Below are positions 9,456 through 17,753 of a stretch of 64,000 bases of DNA, in pieces. The notes beneath the pieces are model-generated. The model saw only the letters and a program-made list of their open reading frames with translations, was not told the DNA's origin and did no database searches. Position numbers and translations under genes: made by a program. The stretch is taken from NCBI RefSeq assembly GCF_900112365.1, contig NZ_FOLQ01000001.1, forward strand, positions 558,001 to 622,000, given 5' to 3'. This DNA comes from Spirosoma endophyticum. GTDB lineage: Bacteria; Bacteroidota; Bacteroidia; Cytophagales; Spirosomataceae. Position 1 is the stretch's first letter. Every line of letters starts with the position of its first letter.

Positions 9456-10910
9456 TTAAGCAATTATATCGTGAACCACTTTCCCCGATACGTCCGTTAA
9501 GCGATACCGACGACCCAGATGCTTGAAAATCAGCTTCTCATGATTGAGCCCTAACTGGTTCAGAACGGTAGCCTGAAAATCATGAACGTGAACCGGATTC
9601 CGGGCGATGTTGTAGCCCATTTCATCCGTTTCGCCATACACGATACCGGGCTTGATGCCACCGCCTGCCATCCAGATCGTAAAGCAGCGAGGGTGGTGAT
9701 CTCTACCATAATTGTCTTTGGTCAGCTTGCCTTGTGTGTAGCTGGTACGTCCGAATTCACCACCCCAGATCACCAACGTATCGTCCAGCAAGCCCCGTTG
9801 TTTGAGATCGGTGACGAGTGCCGCCGATGCCTGATCGACGTCTTTGGCCTGCTTCGCAATTTCAAACGGCAGGTTCCCATGCTGATCCCAACCCTGATGA
9901 TATAACTGAACAAACCGCACACCGTTTTCCGATAATTTACGAGCCAGCAGACAGTTAGCAGCAAACGTACCGGGCACCAGACAATCCGGCCCGTAGAGTT
10001 TAATAATGTCGTCCGGCTCTTTCGACAGGTCCATGACTTCGGGAACGGCGGTCTGCATCCGGTAGGCCATTTCGTACTGCTTAACTTTGGCCGTTATTTC
10101 GGGATCACCAAACTCCTGATACGAAAGGTCATTCAGTTGAGCCAGATTATCGAGCATTGCCCGACGCTCCTCCCGATTCATGCCTTCAGGGTCCCGCAGG
10201 TAAAGCACGGGGTCTTCGCCCTTGCTGAACTGAACGCCCTGGTGAATGGAATCCAGAAATCCGTTGGACCATAACTTAGAATACACGCCCTGACCGTTGC
10301 CAATGCCGCGCGAAAGCAGCACCGTGAAGTTGGGCAGGTTTTTGTTTTCATTCCCAAGCCCATAACTCAGCCAGGAACCCATACTTGGTCGGTTTCCCTG
10401 TTGCGAACCCGTTTGCAAAAACGTAAGAGCGGGATCGTGGTTGATGGCTTCGGTAAACATGGATTTCACTATACACAGATCATCCACAATTTTAGCCGTG
10501 TAGGGGAATAGATCACTCACCCAGGCCCCTGACTGACCGTACTGCTTGAAATCCACGAACGAACCCACCAGCGGAAACTCCTTCTGATTGGCCGTCATGC
10601 CGGTTAAACGCTGGGTACCACGCACCGAAGGGGGTATCTCCTGCCCCATCATTTCCCGCAGTTTGGGCTTATAGTCAAACAATTCCTGCTGCGAAGGTGC
10701 ACCGTTCTGGAATAGATAAATGACCCGCTTGGCTTTAGGGGCAAAGTGCGGAATACCGGGTATAAAACCGTCTTCCTCGGCACCGCTTCCCCGGAAAAGA
10801 TCGGGTATCAACAACGATCCTAAAGCGGCACTCCCCAGCCCCAGGCTCAGTCGGGACAGGAAGCGACGCCGGTTAAAATTCAGTCCGTGTTCTACTATTT
10901 CCTTTTCCAT
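9456..10910 (-). CDS. DUF1501 domain protein with Tat-type signal (copy 1)
   Basis: This 484-residue protein starts with a twin-arginine-like leader (NRRRFLSRLSLGLGSAALG), which suggests export in folded form. The rest is a single DUF1501 domain. The family belongs to the alkaline phosphatase/sulfatase-like superfamily, but its reaction is not established. Typical segments seen are YLFQNGAPSQQELFDYKP near the N-terminus, GSWLSYGLG, LLARKLSENGVRFVQLY, and the C-terminal IWGGEFGRTSYTQ and IWMAGGGIKPGIVYG. DUF1501 genes usually sit beside DUF1549/DUF1553 cytochromes, as here: the PSD1 gene ends 95 bp upstream. It is a diverged paralogue of the protein at 13454-14902. Substrate and chemistry are unknown. 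Confidence 0.93.
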   Translation of the reverse strand: MEKEIVEHGLNFNRRRFLSRLSLGLGSAALGSLLIPDLFRGSGAEEDGFIPGIPHFAPKAKRVIYLFQNGAPSQQELFDYKPKLREMMGQEIPPSVRGTQRLTGMTANQKEFPLVGSFVDFKQYGQSGAWVSDLFPYTAKIVDDLCIVKSMFTEAINHDPALTFLQTGSQQGNRPSMGSWLSYGLGNENKNLPNFTVLLSRGIGNGQGVYSKLWSNGFLDSIHQGVQFSKGEDPVLYLRDPEGMNREERRAMLDNLAQLNDLSYQEFGDPEITAKVKQYEMAYRMQTAVPEVMDLSKEPDDIIKLYGPDCLVPGTFAANCLLARKLSENGVRFVQLYHQGWDQHGNLPFEIAKQAKDVDQASAALVTDLKQRGLLDDTLVIWGGEFGRTSYTQGKLTKDNYGRDHHPRCFTIWMAGGGIKPGIVYGETDEMGYNIARNPVHVHDFQATVLNQLGLNHEKLIFKHLGRRYRLTDVSGKVVHDIIA

Positions 10911-10924
10911 AAATGATCAAGTTT

Positions 10925-10994
10925 TTACCCCTAAATCCCCTGAAGGGGACTTGGGTCCAGAATGAACAAAGTCCCCTTCAGGGGATTTAGGGGT
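10925..10994. repeat. 26-bp inverted repeat (CCCCTGAAGGGG family, copy 2)
   Basis: Perfect arms lie at 10927-10952 and 10969-10994. Their sequence is the same as the arms at 9378-9449, but the 16-nt loop is unrelated. It occupies the 94-bp gap between the PSD1 gene and the first DUF1501 gene. Identical arms with divergent loops indicate a dispersed mobile or amplified hairpin family. Confidence 0.85.
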
Positions 10995-11004
10995 TTACGA
11001 TCCG

Positions 11005-13368
11005 TCATGTCTTCGTAATTGTTTCTTCCAGGTTATAAATAGTTGAAACAATCCGCATCATGGCTGCCAGTTTCACCTTATCCACTTCTTTGGGAATGGG
11101 ATATTCACCGACGGCCAGGGCTTTTTCAGCATGCGCCTTATCGAGTTTCTTCAACTCGTTCTCATAATACGTAGTCAGAACAGCTGTTTCCTTTTCACTT
11201 GGTTTTCGACTTACAATCAGCCGAAACGCTTTGTTAATTTTGTCGGTTACACCGCTGTTTTCACGTAGCAGATTGGCCGCCAGCACACGCGATGCTTCCA
11301 GCACGGTTGGGTCGTTCAGCATCACCAGTGCCTGCAAGGGCGTATTGGTTTTCAAGCGTCGTACTTCACAGAGATCGCGGTTACTGGCATCGAAAATAGC
11401 CATCGACGGGGGCGGCACGGTACGTTTAATGAGCGTATACATGCCCCGTCGATATAGTTTGTCACCGTGATCCTGCACGTACATGGACAACAAACCTCGA
11501 CCCGACGTAGCGCCTTCCCACAAACCCGGTGGCTGATAAGGTTTTACGCTAGGCCCGCCAATGGTTCGGTTCAGGAGTCCACTGCTTGACAAAATCAGAT
11601 CTCTAACAAATTCAGCCTCAATACGATAGCGCGGACCACGAGCCAGGTATTTATTATCCGGGTCCGTTCGCAGTTTCTCTTGACTGATCACCGCCGACTG
11701 CCGATACGTAGCGGATGTGACCATCTGCTTCACCAGCCGCTTGATGTCCCAGCCGTGCTCCATAAAATCGACCGCCAGCCAGTCCAGCAATTCGGGGTGG
11801 GATGGCAACTCGCCCTGCATACCAAAGTCGCCGGGGGTTTTGACGATACCTTTCCCGAAGAATTCCTGCCATAATTGATTAACATAGACCCGTGCCGTCA
11901 GCGGATTTTGCTTGTCGAACATCCACTTGGCCAGCCCTAGCCGGTTTTTAGGGTAGCTTTCATTGAACGGCAGAATCGCATTCGGTGTGCCGGGTTGCAC
12001 TTCGTCACCGGGAGCGTCATAAACCCCTCGTTTTAGGATAAAAGTTTTCCGGGCGGTGTCCAGGTCAGTCATGACCGAGACAATTAATTTATTGGTATCC
12101 AGCTTATTGACGAATGACAAAAGATCCTTTACGTCCTCATCGCAAATTTCCATCAATGGCTTTTTGGCATACGTATCAGGTCCGCCAATCACGGACTCGA
12201 TTCCGATTTCTTTTACGTTATTGAAAAAAGCGAAAAGCTTGTAATACTCTTTCTGCGAGAACGGGTCGTATTTATGATCGTGGCAGTGCGCGCATTCCAT
12301 CGTAACGCCCAGCAAGCCTTTCCCAAATAAATCTGTCCGATCTGTTACGTACATCGTCCGGTATTCTTCGGGAATGACGCCCCCTTCTTCCGTTATTTTA
12401 TGGTTTCGGTTGAAGCCCGTTGCCAGTAGCTGCTCTTTGTCAGGCGTTCCGGGACCGCCCCAGCCTTTGGGACTCGACAGAAAATCGCCCGCCAGTTGCC
12501 AGGTCACGAAATCGTTGTAATGCATGTTTTTGTTGAACGCATGAATCACCCAATCACGCCAGGGCCACTGTGTGCGGTAGCCATCGTCCTGATAGCCATG
12601 CGAATCGGCATAGCGAGCCAGATCCAACCAGTGAAGCGCCATTTTTTCGCCATAAGCCGGATTCTTCAAAAGTTTATCAACAGCCGTTTCGTAGGCGTTG
12701 GCGCTTTTGTCAGCTAGAAATTGATCCATCATGGCTAAGCTGGGCGGCAACCCGGTCAGGTCCAGACTGAGCCGCTTCAATAACCGTTCTTTGTCGGCTT
12801 CGTCATTCGGAGCTACTCCCTTCTGTTCCTGCTTCTGTAAAATGAAATAATCGATCTCATTTTTCGGCCAGTCTTTTTGGCTAATCTCAGGTAGAGCGGG
12901 TTTCTTGGGCGCAACAAACGCCCAGTGCTTTTCATACGTAGCGCCCTGCTTGATCCACTTTTCAATCAGCTTAATTTCGCGCGTGGATAGTTTCAGACCT
13001 GAATTAACGGGCGGCATCAGCGTCGATGTATCCTGCGATGAAATGCGCAAAAACACCTGAGACAATTCGGGTTTCCCGGCGACTAGTGCATGTGCTCCGG
13101 GATGTTCTTTCAGGGCTTTAAACGCACTTTCGGGCACATCGAGCCGCAACCCCGCTTCTCGTTTGTTGGCATCCGGACCGTGGCAAGCGGAGCATTTATC
13201 TGACAGAATGGGCCGGATATCAAAATTATAGCTCACCACATCCGGCAGACTCTCTTCGTCCGCCGTATTAGATGCATGGTTCGTACAGGCTTGAACAACC
13301 CACACAAAACCAACGATCATAGCGATCAGGTATCGGAGTTTGCTGAACGTATTGAATGGCTGTCTCAT
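11005..13368 (-). CDS. PSD1-type cytochrome c / DUF1549 / DUF1553 lipoprotein
   Basis: This 787-residue protein is of the 'PSD1 and planctomycete cytochrome C' type. I choose the ATG at 13368 because it gives a clean lipoprotein signal ending VVQAC (Cys28); a TTG 15 bp upstream is possible. A cytochrome domain with haem motif CSACH (residues 59-63) and a distal TLMPPVNSGLKLS segment comes first. DUF1549 follows (about 165-375, LDLARYADSHGYQDDGYR and a second CxxCH motif, CAHCH in ECAHCHDHKYDPFS). DUF1553 is at the C-terminus (about 490-740, LAKWMFDKQNPLTARVYVNQ). Thus two possible haem sites are present. It should be anchored in the periplasmic envelope. It forms a pair with the DUF1501 gene downstream. 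Activity is unknown; oxidative or hydrolytic attack on a polymer is often assumed for such pairs but unproven. Confidence 0.93.
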   Translation of the reverse strand: MRQPFNTFSKLRYLIAMIVGFVWVVQACTNHASNTADEESLPDVVSYNFDIRPILSDKCSACHGPDANKREAGLRLDVPESAFKALKEHPGAHALVAGKPELSQVFLRISSQDTSTLMPPVNSGLKLSTREIKLIEKWIKQGATYEKHWAFVAPKKPALPEISQKDWPKNEIDYFILQKQEQKGVAPNDEADKERLLKRLSLDLTGLPPSLAMMDQFLADKSANAYETAVDKLLKNPAYGEKMALHWLDLARYADSHGYQDDGYRTQWPWRDWVIHAFNKNMHYNDFVTWQLAGDFLSSPKGWGGPGTPDKEQLLATGFNRNHKITEEGGVIPEEYRTMYVTDRTDLFGKGLLGVTMECAHCHDHKYDPFSQKEYYKLFAFFNNVKEIGIESVIGGPDTYAKKPLMEICDEDVKDLLSFVNKLDTNKLIVSVMTDLDTARKTFILKRGVYDAPGDEVQPGTPNAILPFNESYPKNRLGLAKWMFDKQNPLTARVYVNQLWQEFFGKGIVKTPGDFGMQGELPSHPELLDWLAVDFMEHGWDIKRLVKQMVTSATYRQSAVISQEKLRTDPDNKYLARGPRYRIEAEFVRDLILSSSGLLNRTIGGPSVKPYQPPGLWEGATSGRGLLSMYVQDHGDKLYRRGMYTLIKRTVPPPSMAIFDASNRDLCEVRRLKTNTPLQALVMLNDPTVLEASRVLAANLLRENSGVTDKINKAFRLIVSRKPSEKETAVLTTYYENELKKLDKAHAEKALAVGEYPIPKEVDKVKLAAMMRIVSTIYNLEETITKT

Positions 13369-13414
13369 CGAAATGCTTTTCAAAAACGCGAACCTGTCTG
13401 TAATTTAGTGCTTT

Positions 13415-13441
13415 TGTCATTCCTCCTTCGTCGGAATGACA
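13415..13441. repeat. Short hairpin between DUF1501 and PSD1 genes
   Basis: Arms TGTCATTCC (13415-13423) and its exact complement (13433-13441) enclose a 9-nt loop. It lies in the 85-bp gap between co-directional genes. It continues the pattern of one inverted repeat per junction in this block. Confidence 0.5.
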
Positions 13442-13453
13442 GAAAATGCTGTT

Positions 13454-14902
13454 TTATGCCAACAACTCCATTACGGGTTTTCCTTTCCCATCGGGTGTTG
13501 TATAAAAGGGCCGTTTTTCAACTTCATACTGTGTATCGGGCGCAATACCCAGCGCGTGGTAGATCGTCTGGTGAATTCCCTCAATACGTACCGGATTTTC
13601 AATGGTCTTACAAGGGCGTTCATCGGCCGTTTTGCCGTACACGAATCCTTTTTTAATACCTCCGCCAAACATCAGAACCGAGCAGCCATCCGTGAAGTGA
13701 CGGTGCATGCCGTAGAACTTCAGGTCAGACAGAATATCGGGTTGGTTCACCTGTTCCAGCACTTTCGCATCCGGACGACCCTCTACCATCATGTCTCGAC
13801 TGAATTCGCTCGCCAGAATGATCAGGGTACGGTCCAGATGCCCGGTTTTCTCCAAATCCAGAATCAGTTGCGCAATCGGGCCATCAATCTGGCATTTCAT
13901 ATCTTCCAGACGTGTGTGTCCATTTTCGTGCGTATCCCAGCCTTTAAACGGCTCGTATTCAGTCGTTACGCTGATAAACCGCGCGCCCTGTTCGGTAAGT
14001 CGGCGGGCCAGTAGGCAACCTAACCCAAAGCGCCCGGTGTTATAGCGTTCGTAGATATGGGCAGGCTCGGTGCTCAGGTCAAACGCTTTTGCTTCGGGCG
14101 AATTCAATAACCGATACGCCTGTTCCATCGACCGACGTAGCGATTCTTTCTGATAATCGCTACCAAACTCGCCTACCGGACTGTTGCTGATCAACTCATT
14201 GTAAAGCTGATTCCTGCGCTCAAATCGGCGGGCATCCATACCAATCGGTGGGCGAACGCTCTCCAATCCCTGGCTAGGATCAGGAATAAAAAAAGGGCCA
14301 AACTCATTGCCCAGAAAACCCGATGTGTGGAAGGCTTTTAACTCTTCGGCCTCCCCTACCGTAAACCGCTGCCCAATGTCGATGAAGGCCGGAATGACCT
14401 GATTTTTTGGCCCTAATTCCCTGGCAATCCAGGAGCCGATGTGCGGAGCGGCCACGGTCTGGGGCGGTTCGTAACACGTATGCCAGTGGTACTGATGGCG
14501 CGAGTGCAGGATATGGCCCATATCAGCCGCTACGTAGGAGCGGATCAGCGTGCCCCTATCCATCACGTTGCCAATGGATTGAAGTCCCTCCGAAAAATGA
14601 ATCCCATCCAGGGCCGTCGGCATTGATTTAAAGGTACTGAGTACGCGATTGCCTTCCATCCCCGTTTCAAAGGGTGTGTATCGTTTGGGGTCAAATGTTT
14701 CGGTATGGGCCATGCCACCCGCCATCCAGAGAAGAATAACCGTATCGGCCGTTCCGCGCTGGCCAACCAGTTTTGGCTTGCCTTTGTCAGCGCTTGAACA
14801 GCCCTGCAGCAAACTTGCCATGGGTGCCCCAGCCCCTAAAGCCGCCAACGTAGCAGCACTGGTTTTCTGTAGAAACTCCCTTCGATTCCATCTATTTATC
14901 AT
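13454..14902 (-). CDS. DUF1501 domain protein with Tat-type signal (copy 2)
   Basis: This 482-residue secreted DUF1501 protein opens with a twin-arginine-like leader (NRREFLQKTSAATLAALGAG) followed by a cysteine in SLLQGC that could be lipid-modified. The body carries the family segments VILLWMAGGMAHTETFDPK, GSWIARELG, LLARRLTEQGARFISV, ILASEFSRDMMVEG and LMFGGGIKKGFVYG. Compared with the paralogue at 9456-10910, the 'GGEFGRT' motif is replaced by 'ASEFSRD'. The two copies are therefore clearly diverged and probably act on different targets. It lies 116 bp after the DUF1549/DUF1553 gene at 15019-17433, across a long palindrome, and is presumably cotranscribed with it. The reaction is unknown. 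Confidence 0.93.
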   Translation of the reverse strand: MINRWNRREFLQKTSAATLAALGAGAPMASLLQGCSSADKGKPKLVGQRGTADTVILLWMAGGMAHTETFDPKRYTPFETGMEGNRVLSTFKSMPTALDGIHFSEGLQSIGNVMDRGTLIRSYVAADMGHILHSRHQYHWHTCYEPPQTVAAPHIGSWIARELGPKNQVIPAFIDIGQRFTVGEAEELKAFHTSGFLGNEFGPFFIPDPSQGLESVRPPIGMDARRFERRNQLYNELISNSPVGEFGSDYQKESLRRSMEQAYRLLNSPEAKAFDLSTEPAHIYERYNTGRFGLGCLLARRLTEQGARFISVTTEYEPFKGWDTHENGHTRLEDMKCQIDGPIAQLILDLEKTGHLDRTLIILASEFSRDMMVEGRPDAKVLEQVNQPDILSDLKFYGMHRHFTDGCSVLMFGGGIKKGFVYGKTADERPCKTIENPVRIEGIHQTIYHALGIAPDTQYEVEKRPFYTTPDGKGKPVMELLA

Positions 14903-14922
14903 AGCGTTACGTCGTTTTTTCG

Positions 14923-15011
14923 TAATGTGGGCGGTCCGCTGTTTCAGCGGAAACCCTCGATGCTACTATACAATTGCTGGTTTCCACCGAAACAGCGGAC
15001 CGCCCGCATTA
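14923..15011. repeat. 33-bp inverted repeat between the first two genes of the cytochrome block
   Basis: The arms at 14923-14955 and 14979-15011 match with three mismatches over 33 bp, with a 23-nt loop. The core is the GC-rich GGGCGGTCCGCTGTTTC. The element separates two co-directional genes that look like one operon, so an mRNA stability, processing or attenuation role is possible. Confidence 0.8.
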
Positions 15012-15018
15012 CATCAGG

Positions 15019-17433
15019 CTAATAAATCAACTGAAACTCCGGATGAAGGGCAATCGCCCAAACCAGATCTTCTATACCTTCCACACTCGGTTGAGCCCCT
15101 ACAATCTTCTGCGCCACAGCCATTTCTTTTGGCATCGGATCGCGACCTAAGGATTTTCGATAAAGCTCTTTCACCAACAAATCCGACGAGGGGTATTTTG
15201 CCTTCCAGCGCTCCGCGCCCCGTTTCAGCGCTTCATTGAACGTAGTGCCATTCGTCAGTTCGAGTGCCTGCAACAGATTGGCTTGTGATGTTCGGCTGGT
15301 GCTGACCGTTTCGCGATTCGGGCGACCCAGGGCGGTCAGGAATGGGTCGTTTTTAACCAGCGATGCGCGTGGGAAGACAATCTCTTTCTGGATCGTCTTC
15401 GGTAGCATCTTCACCACCGACGTATCCTGATAGATGGGATTGAACGCCAGACTAACCGCGTCGGCAAACTGCTCGGCCGTGAGCCGCCGACGTACCATGC
15501 CTTCAAACACGTAAGTGGACGCTTTCACCAAGTCCGCATCCTTAATACCCACCGATGGCAATTGATACGTTTTAGACGTAGTGATCGTGTAAATCAGCTT
15601 TTTGATATCATACCCGTTTTGCACAAAATCATAGGCCAGCCAATCCAGTAAATCCTGACTCCAGGGTTCGTTGTCCATCACATCGACAGGTTCGACAATG
15701 CCGCGACCCATCAGTTGCGCCCAGATCCGGTTGACAAGCGTCCGGTAAAGTCGGCCATCTTTGGGTTGTACCAGAAAGTCGGCCAGTTCACGAAGGCGTT
15801 TTTCGGTGGGCGCATCCACACTGATCGTACCCAGTTCTTTGTACAAAACGCTACGTCCGGCCATCTTTCCGGTAGGCTTGTCGCAGCGGTTTATTTCCAG
15901 TGTACTATCCGCAAATACGTTCGCAAACGCGTACGCATCAGCCAGTTTCCAGTCGCTGACAAAACTATCATGGCAGGAAGCACATTTGAGATTCAGCCCC
16001 AGCAGCACCTGCGCTACGTTCTGAGCCGCCTGCATTTCTGTCCGCTGGCTCGAATTGATCGTGCCGCGCCATTTTATGCCTTTAATAAACCCAGCCGATT
16101 CTTTGTTCGGGCTAATGAGTTCTCGGACAAACCAGTTATAGGGTTTATTCTTTCGCAGTGATCCGTATAGCCATTTCGTAATGTCGTAGCGTCCGCCGGT
16201 GATGTAGCCCGTCCCAGAATAATCATTACGTAACGCATCGTTCCAGAAGGTGAGCCAATGCTGGGCATAATCGCTATTTCGGCTAAGTAATTCTTTGACC
16301 AAAGCCTCCCGTTTGTCAGGTTTATCACTAGTCTCAAATGCCTGCATCTGCGTGGGTGTGGGCAGCAAACCAATGATATCGAGATATACCCGGCGCATGT
16401 AGGTTCGATCGTCTACCACGCTCTTCCACTCAATTTTATTCTTGTGAAAATAGACATTGACCAGCCGGTCAATTGGGTTCGTAATGTCAACCGTAGCGGC
16501 TGGAAGTACTGGTAAACGGGGCTCCAGGGCGGCCACCCGATAAATGCTTTTTTCAGCACCGCCTGGCCACGGAGCCCCCGCTTTTATCCAGAAGGAAAGC
16601 AGCCCTATTTCTTTTTCTGTGAGCCGATTCCCTTTGGTCGGCATAGCTTCTTTATCGTCGGCTGGCAGCCTAATCCGACGTATTATTTCGCTGGCTTCCG
16701 GATGACCGGCTTTTAGAATAAAACCATGCTTACCACCTTTCATGACCAGCGCCTTTTGGTCGAGCCGCAGGTCGCCTTTGGTTTTGGTGGCACTGTGGCA
16801 ACTGTAGCAGTTGTGCGCCAGAATGGATCTAACTTCTACAGTCAAATCCTGAATTTGTTTGGTCGTGAGCTGCCCATTACTACCCATACTGGCAAAGGCA
16901 AAATTGGAACCGCTCAGACCGGGCGCGTTAGGTTTACCGCCAACCGGTAGCACACTAGTTAAATAATCTTCGCCGTGGGTCAGCAAAGCACCAAAATGAC
17001 CCGCTACACTCACACCAACGACTGTTAAAACCAGCAAACTTCGATAGAGCATGACCTGACCCGAACGTAGCGCAATGATTGTCAGAATGGCCAGTAACAT
17101 GGTAGCCAGTCCAGACCATTGGTGGATAGCAACGCCCTTGCCTTCATAGTCCTCCTGATTGACCAGCATCAACCCAAACACAGCCGCCACGACTGAACTA
17201 ATGGCACCAATCCAGAGCATAGCGTTTATACCCGCTCTTAGTTCCGTCGATTTGCGAAACCAGCTAATGACTTCCAGGAATAAAGCAATGCAAAGTAAGC
17301 CAACCGGAAAGTGAACAATCAGCGGATGTAAGCGTCCTAGAAACTGCCAAAGCCAAAATGATTCTGCTGTTACTATCACTGTGTAGGTAAAGAAATAAGT
17401 CAGTAAACGATCAAGAGTGATTCCTGAAAGCAT
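15019..17433 (-). CDS. Membrane DUF2231-like / cytochrome c / DUF1549 / DUF1553 protein
   Basis: This 804-residue protein combines a membrane N-terminus (about 10-150, with GRLHPLIVHFPVGLLCIALF of the DUF2231 type) with a planctomycete cytochrome C domain (haem motif CYSCH, residues 209-213). DUF1549 follows (LDIIGLLPTPTQMQAFE, and a further CxxCH in KCASCHDSFVSDWKLADAY). DUF1553 is at the C-terminus (LVNRIWAQLMGRGIVEPVD). It resembles the PSD1 lipoprotein at 11005 but is held in the membrane by helices instead of a lipid. It is the first gene of the block and has the shared promoter motif about 105 bp upstream. It probably sits on the periplasmic face and may link substrate oxidation to the respiratory chain; that is inference. 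Confidence 0.93.
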   Translation of the reverse strand: MLSGITLDRLLTYFFTYTVIVTAESFWLWQFLGRLHPLIVHFPVGLLCIALFLEVISWFRKSTELRAGINAMLWIGAISSVVAAVFGLMLVNQEDYEGKGVAIHQWSGLATMLLAILTIIALRSGQVMLYRSLLVLTVVGVSVAGHFGALLTHGEDYLTSVLPVGGKPNAPGLSGSNFAFASMGSNGQLTTKQIQDLTVEVRSILAHNCYSCHSATKTKGDLRLDQKALVMKGGKHGFILKAGHPEASEIIRRIRLPADDKEAMPTKGNRLTEKEIGLLSFWIKAGAPWPGGAEKSIYRVAALEPRLPVLPAATVDITNPIDRLVNVYFHKNKIEWKSVVDDRTYMRRVYLDIIGLLPTPTQMQAFETSDKPDKREALVKELLSRNSDYAQHWLTFWNDALRNDYSGTGYITGGRYDITKWLYGSLRKNKPYNWFVRELISPNKESAGFIKGIKWRGTINSSQRTEMQAAQNVAQVLLGLNLKCASCHDSFVSDWKLADAYAFANVFADSTLEINRCDKPTGKMAGRSVLYKELGTISVDAPTEKRLRELADFLVQPKDGRLYRTLVNRIWAQLMGRGIVEPVDVMDNEPWSQDLLDWLAYDFVQNGYDIKKLIYTITTSKTYQLPSVGIKDADLVKASTYVFEGMVRRRLTAEQFADAVSLAFNPIYQDTSVVKMLPKTIQKEIVFPRASLVKNDPFLTALGRPNRETVSTSRTSQANLLQALELTNGTTFNEALKRGAERWKAKYPSSDLLVKELYRKSLGRDPMPKEMAVAQKIVGAQPSVEGIEDLVWAIALHPEFQLIY

Positions 17434-17537
17434 TTATAAACAAGCGCGCTAGTCGATCCAGTGTGTTTGTTATATACCGTTACGTCAAGTTAAGGAAAAA
17501 ATGGTGAACGTCCCTCCAAAAAAGACAATCTAGTATC

Positions 17538-17577
17538 CCAATATTACTATCTACTGACTGATAACTTTCCTACACCT
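17538..17577 (-). promoter_or_regulatory. Candidate promoter/operator of the cytochrome block (shared motif, copy 2)
   Basis: On the minus strand the sequence reads AGGTGTAGGAAAGTTA (17577-17562), then exactly 15 nt, then TAATATTGG (17546-17538). This is the same motif and spacing as at 6927-6966. It lies in the 320-bp divergent gap between the cytochrome block and the GntR gene, about 105 bp before the start codon at 17433. Beyond this motif and A/T-rich flanks I see no gene in that gap. The regulatory role is inferred. Confidence 0.55.
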
Positions 17578-17753
17578 TCCTATTTTTGGCATTATTCGAC
17601 TAATTTTATTAGAAATTTTAATAACTGAATCACGCTTTATGGGGACTCGTGCTATCTAAATCAGAAAAGATGCACTGAGTGAAGTACCCTTGGGTAAGTT
17701 GGTGTTTTGATACTGATTTGCTTTGTGATCAATTCTGAATCTTGTACTACATT

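Noticed and set aside
9456..14902. DUF1501 proteins named as sulfatases
   Set aside because: They belong to the same broad fold superfamily, but the Cys/Ser-x-Pro-x-Arg sulfatase signature is not seen, so no sulfatase activity is claimed.
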